A stretch of DNA of 63,253 bases. It comes from a virus. The translations under genes were made by a program, and so were the position numbers. The DNA lies in the IMG/VR virus record IMGVR_UViG_3300044981_000245, positions 1 through 63,253 of that record; one strand, 5' to 3'. The notes under the pieces were generated by a model, which saw nothing but the letters and a program-made list of their open reading frames with translations, ran no database searches and was not told the origin of the DNA. Of the stretch, positions 57,662 through 63,253 are shown piece after piece (within the stretch, counting starts at the first letter, position 1; each line of letters opens with the position of its first letter).

Positions 57662-57892
57662 TTAAACACAAACAGGGTCTGGATTCAAGGGGCCGGCGCC
57701 CAAACAAATAAGACGGTCATCCTGGCCATTAATCAACAATGGCCCGGCGCCCAAACAAATAAGACGGTCATCCTGGCGCAGACGCCACGGTTGGTACCTG
57801 AGGGTAAAGATGCGCCGGCGGATTATCGGCAGGCACATGCCCAGCGCTCTACGCGGCTCAAGGCGGGGCGATCGGAGCACCAGCGGCGTCAC
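57662..57892 (-). CDS. Tiny protein with in-frame 17-residue duplication
   Basis: A 76-residue protein with GTG start overlapping the upstream stop (GTGA). Its C-terminal half holds two copies of QDDRLICLGAGPL, created by a 33-bp direct repeat with a 51-bp period. The N-terminus is Arg/Pro/Leu-rich. Real translation is supported by coupling, but the repeat could instead be a DNA element. Confidence 0.45.
   Translation of the reverse strand: MTPLVLRSPRLEPRRALGMCLPIIRRRIFTLRYQPWRLRQDDRLICLGAGPLLINGQDDRLICLGAGPLNPDPVCV
57693..57776. repeat. 33-bp direct repeat pair
   Basis: Bases 57693-57725 and 57744-57776 are identical 33-mers, 51 bp apart start to start. The repeat begins CCGGCGCCCAAACAAATAAG. 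Period divisible by three keeps the frame of the tiny gene here. It lies next to the AT-rich region and could also be a protein-binding iteron. Confidence 0.85.
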
Positions 57893-58005
57893 GGCCCCGC
57901 CCCCATCAATGCCAGCGCCAAGGCCATTAGAATGGCAGAGCCGTAGAGCAAGGCGGCAAGTTTGACGCGCTCAAATGTCCGGACAGTGGGCGGGGCGAAT
58001 ATCAT
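57889..58005 (-). CDS. Tiny membrane protein
   Basis: A 38-residue protein with one membrane helix (about residues 17-36) after a basic start (Arg-Thr-Phe-Glu-Arg-Val-Lys). Overlaps both neighbours (ATGA and GTGA). Supported by coupling only. Confidence 0.5.
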   Translation of the reverse strand: MIFAPPTVRTFERVKLAALLYGSAILMALALALMGAGP

Positions 58006-58100
58006 CGACGCCCCGGCTCGCGAAAATAAGTCGGGTGCTGCTCTTTAGGCCAGTAATCGCGCCCAAGCAATTGATTAATTAAACGAGTGAAGGCTTTCAT
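58002..58100 (-). CDS. Tiny basic protein after the kelch gene
   Basis: A 32-residue protein (MKAFTRLINQLLGRD start) in ATGA overlap with the kelch gene stop and with the next tiny ORF. Contains Trp, His and Tyr; no motif. Function unknown. Confidence 0.45.
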   Translation of the reverse strand: MKAFTRLINQLLGRDYWPKEQHPTYFREPGRR

Positions 58101-59179
58101 GGTGTCTCCGTTAATTGCCAAATGTCGTTTACTTCAATACCTGCGTCCGTCGTGCCGTCAGTGAACCAGAGGGCATTATTGAGCGCAAAGGCGCTGGCGG
58201 CATGGCGTGCCAGCCACGGCGTGCTAGGGAGCTGCTGCCATGTCTCGCCGTCGGCGCTGTGCCAGACTTCATTTGAATAGCCGCCACCGTCGGCGCCCAT
58301 GCCAGCGAGAACCCACAATTGGTTACGATACACCAGCACATTGTGGTACCGCTTGCCAGACCACGCAGGGACAGCGTGCTGCGTCCACGTGATACCGTCG
58401 GCGGTAGACCAAACGTTGTTTGTGGCGACTCCTGCGGTGCCCAGGGAGTCATCTCCATACTGCCCGCCACCCACCACCCACAATTCGCCATTAAAGACCA
58501 CGCTGCCGCAGATCATGCCGAGGGCGGAGGGCATGTTGCCTATTTTGCTCCAATGCGTGCCGTCCGCGGACCGCCACACGTCCGAGTAATAGGTCGGCGT
58601 TGTGGGGTAGGGCACGGGTGCAGGTGTAATCGACTCGGGGAGCTGCTGGCCGCCCATGACGTACACAGCGCCATTGAAAGCAACAGCGTAATGCAACACG
58701 CGGTCACCCCACGGTAGGTCGCTGGCCTCTTGCGTCCAATTGATGCCGTCGGGCGAGCTCCAGGCATCGTGCATGTAATGCCCGTGATTAGAGTCACCAC
58801 CGAACACCCAAAGCTTGCCGTTGAAGGCGACCCATCCCGCCATATGGCGGCCCGTCCAAGGCGCAACCGTTAGCAGCGTCCAATTAACGCCGTCAGTGCT
58901 GCGCCACACCTCACTAGTAGTGCAGCACCCCCAATCGCCAGTCTCAGGAAAGTTCGGTGTGCTCTCAGCCTCATTGACGGTACGCCATCCGCCTAGCATA
59001 TAGGCAGCGCCATTGAGCACGACAATGCCCGCGCCATCACGGCCCGCGTATGCAGCGTGATCCGTTGCAAGTGTCCAAGTGTAGGATGGTGGCGTCGGCG
59101 GTGCTGACGGCGCGCTACTGCTACCGCCACCGCACGCACACAACGCAAGCGCTACTGCTGTCGGGATTAGTTGGCGCAC
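58097..59179 (-). CDS. Kelch-type beta-propeller lipoprotein
   Basis: A 360-residue protein starting at GTG nine bases after GAGGAG. The signal peptide ends in lipobox Leu-Cys-Ala-Cys (Cys16) followed by GGGSSS, with no Asp at +2, so outer-membrane sorting is expected. The mature part has kelch/galactose-oxidase-type blades: five (S/T)xDGxxW motifs, each after a VW(R/S) strand, and LWVFGG or YVMGG turns, probably a six-bladed propeller. A phage-made surface lipoprotein could block receptors or change the cell surface; this is inference. It ends an operon of tiny membrane proteins. Confidence 0.82.
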   Translation of the reverse strand: MRQLIPTAVALALCACGGGSSSAPSAPPTPPSYTWTLATDHAAYAGRDGAGIVVLNGAAYMLGGWRTVNEAESTPNFPETGDWGCCTTSEVWRSTDGVNWTLLTVAPWTGRHMAGWVAFNGKLWVFGGDSNHGHYMHDAWSSPDGINWTQEASDLPWGDRVLHYAVAFNGAVYVMGGQQLPESITPAPVPYPTTPTYYSDVWRSADGTHWSKIGNMPSALGMICGSVVFNGELWVVGGGQYGDDSLGTAGVATNNVWSTADGITWTQHAVPAWSGKRYHNVLVYRNQLWVLAGMGADGGGYSNEVWHSADGETWQQLPSTPWLARHAASAFALNNALWFTDGTTDAGIEVNDIWQLTETP

Positions 59180-59262
59180 TAGCAACGCTCCTCGCGATAC
59201 CAAAGCACCAACGTCAGCGCGGCAACGCCGACCCATATCAGCAAGTCAATTAGGAAAATCAC
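59179..59262 (-). CDS. Tiny membrane peptide upstream of kelch lipoprotein
   Basis: A 27-residue single membrane helix ending in Tyr-Arg-Glu-Glu-Arg-Cys. AGGAG lies seven bases before the GTG, which overlaps the upstream stop; its TAG shares a base with the kelch GTG. Translational coupling to the kelch gene is likely. Confidence 0.5.
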   Translation of the reverse strand: MIFLIDLLIWVGVAALTLVLWYREERC

Positions 59263-59411
59263 TCCATATCTCCTGGCCGCGTCGGCGGTTCATCGTATGA
59301 GGCACCTAGGCGCCAAAGCGCGAGCGGTATGCATATGGTTACCAACACGCTAATCGCCAGCCACCAAAGTGCGAAGTGAAACAGAAACACGAGAATGCTT
59401 GCCATTTTCAT
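59259..59411 (-). CDS. Small membrane protein
   Basis: A 50-residue protein with a long hydrophobic segment (about residues 5-34, two Trp) and an acidic Pro-rich tail. The ATG overlaps the upstream stop and the stop overlaps the next GTG. Part of a cluster of tiny membrane genes before the kelch lipoprotein. Confidence 0.55.
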   Translation of the reverse strand: MKMASILVFLFHFALWWLAISVLVTICIPLALWRLGASYDEPPTRPGDME

Positions 59412-59695
59412 ATGCTCCCGTGGCGCACGGTGCGCCGCTTTGCGATGACGATTCGGCAGTCGATATAGACGCTGCGCAGTTCCGATAACAAGTCCGCGTA
59501 CTCTGAAGGCTTCGCGGGCCGTGTGCGATAGAACCAGGCATTGCGGTAGTCGCTATGCTGTCCAACGTGCGCGTAGCACACGCCGTCGCAGTTTCTAGCG
59601 GGCGCAATGTCGACATCATCAAACACCGCGGTCACGTTCGCGGGGTCTGACGGCCCCCCAATGCGAAACAGAACACGGACGATCGGTTTGGCCAT
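59408..59695 (-). CDS. Hypothetical early protein
   Basis: A 95-residue protein with a GGAG site. Mixed alpha/beta, with DGVCYAHVGQHSDYRNAWFY in the centre and a C-terminal Arg-rich end. Shares a leader (GAGCACACATG) with the gene upstream. No family recognised. Confidence 0.65.
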   Translation of the reverse strand: MAKPIVRVLFRIGGPSDPANVTAVFDDVDIAPARNCDGVCYAHVGQHSDYRNAWFYRTRPAKPSEYADLLSELRSVYIDCRIVIAKRRTVRHGSI

Positions 59696-59702
59696 GTGTG
59701 CT

Positions 59703-59993
59703 CTACTCCTCGTTTTCGCGGATATCGCCGCACGCTAACCAAAGGATACGAGACAAGTTAGCGTCGTGGTCCGCGCGCTCAGTCTCGTCCCACGCGCCCC
59801 ATTCTTTTAACTCCGCGCTCAATAGCGCCGGATCTAGCGCTGCTAGTTGTTCAGCGATATAGGGCACGGTGCGCAGATCCGCTATATCAGCATCGCACGG
59901 TCCTGAATGCGAACCGTCGAGTGCATCATCCAATGAAAGCCGGATTTCAATGCGACCGCTACCGGTAGAAAACCAACGCTCAAAAGGAATCAT
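59703..59993 (-). CDS. Hypothetical acidic early protein
   Basis: A 96-residue acidic protein beginning with an ERWFSTGSGRIEIRLSL segment and containing helices rich in Ala/Leu/Glu. Small acidic proteins starting with a beta strand are frequent in phage early regions; function unknown. Confidence 0.65.
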   Translation of the reverse strand: MIPFERWFSTGSGRIEIRLSLDDALDGSHSGPCDADIADLRTVPYIAEQLAALDPALLSAELKEWGAWDETERADHDANLSRILWLACGDIRENEE

Positions 59994-59999
59994 GTGTGC

Positions 60000-60176
60000 T
60001 TACCCCACGTTGCGAGCGCGTTTGGTGCGCTCAGGACCCCAAACATCCGCGGCGTGTTGCTGCGCGGACTGCTTAGGCTCAGTGAACCACGTCTCCTCTA
60101 TACGCTCGAACGGGATTAGGTCCTTTTCGAGGCGTTGCCGGAGTTTCTCGGCATCATCGTAATACCACGGTTTCAC
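60000..60176 (-). CDS. Small early protein
   Basis: A 58-residue charged protein starting at GTG two bases after the upstream stop. A helix with EKLRQRLEKDLIPFERIEETW leads to a basic C-terminus. Unknown function. Confidence 0.55.
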   Translation of the reverse strand: MKPWYYDDAEKLRQRLEKDLIPFERIEETWFTEPKQSAQQHAADVWGPERTKRARNVG

Positions 60177-60178
60177 GG

Positions 60179-60598
60179 TTAGTAAACTCCTATGCCGATT
60201 GATGAGTAACACGACGATATAGAGACGGTGCGCTCTTGAACGCGTGCCGCAAACCGGTCTAAGTCCTCGTGCAGGTATATGTAGAGCGCACAGCCGCGCG
60301 GGTCGCCTTGCTCGTACGCGCCGAGCTTGGGATAGCGCGCCATGATCGCGGCCAATCTCTTCTGCGCGCCGCGCTCTTTGTCTGCGGTAGGGAAACGATT
60401 GATCGGCCCCGGCCCATCTATGTTATAGACCGCATATACCTTGCCGGTATCTTCGTCGCGCTCTACTTCACCGTTGCACTCGCGCTCGTTCCAACGCCGC
60501 AGCGCCAGCGATATGCGCCGCAGTGCGGTCGCATCCTCGTAGCTAATGCCCGCGCGCTCAAGCGAGCGCAAAACGTTGTACGTGTCTCGGTTGCTCAT
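60179..60598 (-). CDS. Hypothetical early protein
   Basis: A 139-residue protein with ATGA overlap at its start. An N-terminal helical region (LRSLERAGISYEDATALRRISLALRRWNERECNG) is followed by a small beta-rich part with Tyr-Asn-Ile-Asp-Gly and a C-terminal LHEDLDRFAARV helix. Similar proteins appear in many phage early regions; function unknown. Confidence 0.7.
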   Translation of the reverse strand: MSNRDTYNVLRSLERAGISYEDATALRRISLALRRWNERECNGEVERDEDTGKVYAVYNIDGPGPINRFPTADKERGAQKRLAAIMARYPKLGAYEQGDPRGCALYIYLHEDLDRFAARVQERTVSISSCYSSIGIGVY

Positions 60599-60795
60599 TT
60601 TTGCACCTCGTCCCACTGTGAATTAGCGTGCTCGAGCGCAGCACGCGCGTGTGTTGCCTGCCACCCCCGGCGAGCGGCGTCACAGAATTCAATCCAACGC
60701 AAGCCGTCGTGCTTACAGCCGCAATTGATGTTGCCATCTTCCCTGGCAGCCCCGTCGTGCGGCCCGCTGCCAGCGTCGTTATATCGTGCGCTCAT
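60595..60795 (-). CDS. First gene of minus-strand transcript, small Cys-containing protein
   Basis: A 66-residue protein starting at the ATG after AGGAG; an ATG 21 bases upstream is possible. Contains Cys-Gly-Cys-Lys-His and later Cys-Asp, with Trp-rich helices (GLRWIEFCDAARRGW). The family resembles small phage proteins with a CGCKH motif. It is the most upstream gene of the long minus-strand operon. Confidence 0.65.
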   Translation of the reverse strand: MSARYNDAGSGPHDGAAREDGNINCGCKHDGLRWIEFCDAARRGWQATHARAALEHANSQWDEVQK

Positions 60796-60928
60796 TGATG
60801 CAACTCCTGATTGCATTAACTAACTAAGGGCACGTTATACTCCCGTTACTGCGAAGCAAGCTAGAGGCAGATCACACTTTTATCATTAAGTTTTCGTAAT
60901 ATTCAGGGTGGCGGGAGCCGCGCAAGGC

Positions 60929-60941
60929 ATTGTCCGACAAT
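60929..60941. repeat. 13-bp palindrome, possible operator
   Basis: ATTGTCCGACAAT is a perfect 6-bp inverted repeat around one base, about 130 bp upstream of the first early gene. Confidence 0.6.
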
Positions 60942-60965
60942 AGATTGTCTCATTAGTGAGTTAAT

Positions 60966-60978
60966 CGACAGTGTGTCG
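60966..60978. repeat. 13-bp palindrome, possible operator
   Basis: CGACAGTGTGTCG, 5-bp arms around three bases, 37 bp from the first palindrome and sharing the GACA/TGTC core. Confidence 0.55.
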
Positions 60979-61348
60979 GCGATTGTTTCACCTGTGCGCC
61001 GTTCTTTGGACCACCCGACGACGCCGCCCCTCTTCTAATTACGCGTAGCACGTGCGCGAGCTGTCCAGTATGACCATCCAACCGTCCTACCGACCCACGC
61101 CAGGGCCGCCGGTATTACGGTGTAACGCGTCATACAGGCATGCACTAGGGAGGTATGGAAGCATGCTTTCAGTAACCCCCATGAGCCTTCCGGTTTGCTT
61201 GGTCGCTGCCTCGTTTGGAGGGTTTAGGCCGCGCGCCCCGCGCCCTACTCACAACTGACGGACATGCAAATGGCTCGCGCGTAACGAGTTGAAAATTTTA
61301 TAATTTTGGGCTTGCGCGCGCGTCAGGAAGCCGGGTAATATTCGCGTC

Positions 61349-61765
61349 ATGCGACGAAATCCAGAAGACGACAGGCGATATCAAAAACGGTGGCGCACCG
61401 CTCATCCCGAGTCGGTACGCGGTTGGTTAAAACGCTGGCGTCGGCGCCGCGGTGTCATGACTCAACTGCGCTTGCCACTGACAATTTTGCCGTACCGACC
61501 AAGAAGGCCCAAGGACCGGCGTAAACGGACGCCCGACGAGGTAAGGCCGAAACGAGCACGATACCGGGCCCGCAAGCTCAGTGCCGTGTGCTCCTGCTGC
61601 TCCCAGGCGGACTTCAAACTCGTTTACCAGAAGGCCCGCGCCCTCGGCCACGAGGTAGACCACGTCATCCCGCTATGCAAAGGGGGCTTGCACTGCTGCA
61701 AGAATCTTCAGATCTTGTCACCCGCAGAGCACCGCAAGAAGACACGAAGCGATTTAACTCGCTAA
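61349..61765 (+). CDS. HNH endonuclease, paralogue of the TerL-linked one
   Basis: A 138-residue very basic protein. The N-terminal half has Arg/Lys repeats with an HPES motif; the C-terminal HNH has Cys-Ser-Cys-Cys, VDHVIPLCKGG, His-Cys-Cys-Lys-Asn-Leu-Gln. Motif order and spacing match the protein at 6399-6860, so the two are related copies. Free-standing, at the boundary of early and late transcription, with no overlap to other genes. Confidence 0.82.
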   Translation: MRRNPEDDRRYQKRWRTAHPESVRGWLKRWRRRRGVMTQLRLPLTILPYRPRRPKDRRKRTPDEVRPKRARYRARKLSAVCSCCSQADFKLVYQKARALGHEVDHVIPLCKGGLHCCKNLQILSPAEHRKKTRSDLTR

Positions 61766-61803
61766 AATTTTCCCCGCGCACGCGTCACGGGGCCTCGGCC
61801 AAC

Positions 61804-61832
61804 TTTACAATAATCCCGCGTTCTGCTATACA
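61804..61832 (+). promoter_or_regulatory. Sigma70-like promoter for the late tail/head genes
   Basis: TTTACA (61804-61809) and TATACA (61827-61832) are separated by exactly 17 bases. Five of six and four of six bases match the consensus. It lies 123 bases before the first tail gene (61955) with no gene between. Hairpin-like GC repeats follow in the leader. Confidence 0.6.
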
Positions 61833-61954
61833 GACGGGCGGCCCACGTTCCCACGTTGTTGGGACTCCTGGCGTGGTTTAGCCGTAGGCGGCGCCGGCGG
61901 CGTGGTGCAACGCCAGCAGCTGTCGGCGCTGCCGACTAAGGACGGAGGGCATGC

Positions 61955-62545
61955 ATGCTGATCTGGAATTTTAATAACCAAGGCCCGTACACGCCCCCCG
62001 GGAACGTTTACGAGGTGGCTCTCGGCACCGCGGTAACCTTCAGCGCTGGCCCCGCGGTAAGCTACTCTGGTCTCGCCCTCAATAACCCCGCAACACCCGC
62101 CGGCAAGACGCCGGTCAAGCTCGTGCCCCTTAGGGTGGCGCTTGAGCCTACCGGGGTGGCGGGCGTCGCCGCGGCATCGCCGTGGGGACTGCTTAAATTC
62201 ACAGCCTGCGGAACGGCATCGGTCGCCAACCTATCGGGCTTTCCGGGGGTCATCCTGTCGCCCGGCGCGATCGGGACCCAGACCGGAGTGGCCGTCGTAT
62301 GCGGCACCTTCTCCGTTATAAACGGGACGGCAGCCGGCACCGGCAGCAATACGCTTTACTGGCAGGAGCTCTGTGGCGTCCTCATCGGGACCAGCACGCA
62401 GCTCACCGTGGGCAGTCCCGCGGTCGACCTGCAGGGCTTCACCAGCGTCATGCCGGGCGAGACTCTCGCTATCGGCTGCAACAGCGCCGTAACGGGGCTT
62501 GCCGCCATCACTTGGGTCGAGATACCCCTAAATTCAGGAGCCTAA
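61955..62545 (+). CDS. Putative virion beta-protein, first gene of late operon
   Basis: A 196-residue Gly/Thr/Val/Ala-rich beta protein with a GGAGG site six bases upstream. Starts with Met-Leu-Ile-Trp-Asn-Phe-Asn-Asn. It contains regularly spaced strands with four Cys and ends in an ITWVEIPLNSGA strand. It resembles the protein at 1479-1946 in size class and composition but was not matched to a family. Likely a tail adhesin accessory or trimer protein. Confidence 0.65.
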   Translation: MLIWNFNNQGPYTPPGNVYEVALGTAVTFSAGPAVSYSGLALNNPATPAGKTPVKLVPLRVALEPTGVAGVAAASPWGLLKFTACGTASVANLSGFPGVILSPGAIGTQTGVAVVCGTFSVINGTAAGTGSNTLYWQELCGVLIGTSTQLTVGSPAVDLQGFTSVMPGETLAIGCNSAVTGLAAITWVEIPLNSGA

Positions 62546-62548
62546 GGC

Positions 62549-63253
62549 ATGTCACTCGACAACATAACCGACGCAGCCGGCACTCAATGGGGCTGTAGCT
62601 CGGACCTGCTGATCGCCGGCAGTGTGGTGCAGATGGATCCGGCCGGCAGTCGCATGGTCCTTTTCCCCAACGCAATCGCGACCCAGACCTTCACGGCCAA
62701 TGGCACGTACACGGTGGCGGCGGTCAACGGGCGTCTGCCAAACTCCATCACGGTCATCATGGTCGGCGGCGGCGGCGGCGGTGGCGGCGGCATGTCCGTC
62801 GCGGCAGCCACCACGGCCATGGGCGGCGCGGCCGGCGCCGGCGGCGAGTACCTGCAGTTTCAGCTTACGGCGGCCCAGATAGGGGCCGGGACATTCATTT
62901 CGGTCACCTTGGGTACCGGCGGCACAGGAGGCGGCAGCGTCACCAACGGCACGGGAACAAACGGGGGACAGGGCGGCATCACGGCCTTCGGGACGTGGGG
63001 CACGGCTTACGGCGGCGGTGGCGGCCAAGGCGGATGCAGCGGCGCGGGGACAACCACCAGCGGCGCGGGCGCAGGACTCTACGCCAGCGGTGCCACGGCG
63101 AGCACGGTCGCCCCAACCGGGGGCGTCGCGGGTGTCACGGGAGCTGCAGGCAACTCAGCAGTCAATCAAAACGCGGGCGGCGGCGGCGCGGCCAGCATCT
63201 CGGCAGCGGTCGGCGGCGCGGGCGGTAACTCAGTATTGGGTGGCGCGGGCGGC
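62549..63253 (+). CDS. Glycine-rich tail adhesin, N-terminal part (continues at 2)
   Basis: First part of a 339-residue protein; after 63126 the gene continues at base 1 in phase (codon 63125-63127) and stops at 442. The start follows the previous stop by three bases and has AAGG near it. Residues ~47-75 hold TFTANGTYTVAAVNGRLPNSITVIMVGGGG, the signature of the glycine-rich domain of phage fibre tips (TFTxxGTYTV followed by poly-Gly). The rest is Gly/Ala/Thr-rich. Likely receptor-binding protein at the fibre end. Confidence 0.85.
   Translation, partial: MSLDNITDAAGTQWGCSSDLLIAGSVVQMDPAGSRMVLFPNAIATQTFTANGTYTVAAVNGRLPNSITVIMVGGGGGGGGGMSVAAATTAMGGAAGAGGEYLQFQLTAAQIGAGTFISVTLGTGGTGGGSVTNGTGTNGGQGGITAFGTWGTAYGGGGGQGGCSGAGTTTSGAGAGLYASGATASTVAPTGGVAGVTGAAGNSAVNQNAGGGGAASISAAVGGAGGNSVLGGAGG
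63127..63253. repeat. Right copy of 127-bp terminal overlap
   Basis: Identical to 1-127; see the left copy. If the overlap is counted once, the genome is 63,126 bp. Confidence 0.93.

Larger units (their letters stand above)
60796..61348. promoter_or_regulatory. Divergent intergenic region between early and late genes
   Basis: About 550 bp between the minus-strand early operon and the plus-strand genes. A minus-strand GAGTATAACG near 60835 could be the -10 of an early promoter. Operator-like palindromes are ATTGTC-C-GACAAT (60929-60941) and CGACA-GTG-TGTCG (60966-60978). AT-rich GAAAATTTTATAATTTT near 61290 stands out. A short open frame (61052-61258) was judged non-coding. No tRNA was recognised. 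Confidence 0.6.

Noticed and set aside
61052-61258. 68-codon plus-strand frame in the divergent region
   Set aside because: No ribosome site, odd composition and no overlap with neighbours; treated as intergenic.
1-63253. Diversity-generating retroelement, integrase, repressor, CRISPR array, tRNA
   Set aside because: Looked for reverse transcriptase, recombinase and repressor motifs, regularly spaced repeats and tRNA-like arms; none was recognised by eye. A tRNA scan would be decisive for small RNA genes.

Overview
The window is almost certainly the complete genome of a lytic, tailed, podovirus-like bacteriophage, written as a circle cut open inside a gene. The first 127 bases (1-127) are repeated exactly at the end (63127-63253), so the unique genome is 63,126 bp. 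The glycine-rich tail gene that starts at 62549 reads across the join and stops at 442. No integrase, repressor, RNA polymerase, reverse transcriptase, CRISPR array or tRNA was recognised. The host is probably a Gram-negative bacterium, because Rz/Rz1 spanins and an outer-membrane lipoprotein are present. Its lipobox followed by Gly-Gly-Gly-Ser is common in Burkholderiales, but that host guess is inference only.

Plus-strand (late) half, about 61.3 kb through the join to 32.8 kb. In order: an HNH gene; a sigma70-like promoter (61804-61832); tail adhesins (61955-3250); terminase small subunit; a secreted DUF4329/JAMM-like protein; a small gene; terminase large subunit; an HNH endonuclease; portal; five tiny proteins; a pentapeptide-repeat protein; scaffold; major capsid protein; a rho-independent terminator (14144-14181); head-tail adaptor; tail hub/nozzle; a second fibre; a set of Ala/Gln-rich ejection-type proteins; an 1823-residue internal virion protein with an HExxH motif; a histidine-phosphatase-like protein; endolysin; two small membrane proteins (holin candidates); and an SPFH/band-7 protein that runs tail-to-tail into the minus-strand genes.

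Minus-strand (early/middle) half, 60.8 kb down to 32.75 kb. It is one long chain of genes joined mostly by ATGA/GTGA overlaps. It is transcribed from a divergent region near 60.8-61.3 kb. A second AT-rich control region with inverted repeats lies around 57.1-57.66 kb. In order of transcription: many very small proteins, several with a membrane helix; a kelch-type beta-propeller lipoprotein; putative small regulators; a 25-unit pentapeptide-repeat protein; a second DUF4329 protein; Rz/Rz1 spanins; Cys-rich small proteins; a glycan cassette (two glycosyltransferases, three methyltransferases, a cupin); a monocistronic virion-like beta protein with its own promoter and terminator; a D5-type primase-helicase; a DEDD exonuclease; a nucleotide-pool enzyme; an RmlB-like dehydratase; YqaJ exonuclease with a DUF2815 single-strand binding protein; family A DNA polymerase; VRR-NUC nuclease; and an SNF2-type helicase.

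Together these describe a phage that replicates with its own polymerase, primase-helicase and recombination proteins, uses host RNA polymerase, packages by a terminase with an Sf6-like small subunit (headful packaging would fit the circular assembly), and devotes about 7 kb to sugar and methyl transfer. The least explained parts are the DUF4329 pair, the glycan cassette with an embedded independently expressed beta protein, the kelch lipoprotein operon, the metallothionein-like peptide and the histidine-phosphatase-like protein lacking its second catalytic histidine.
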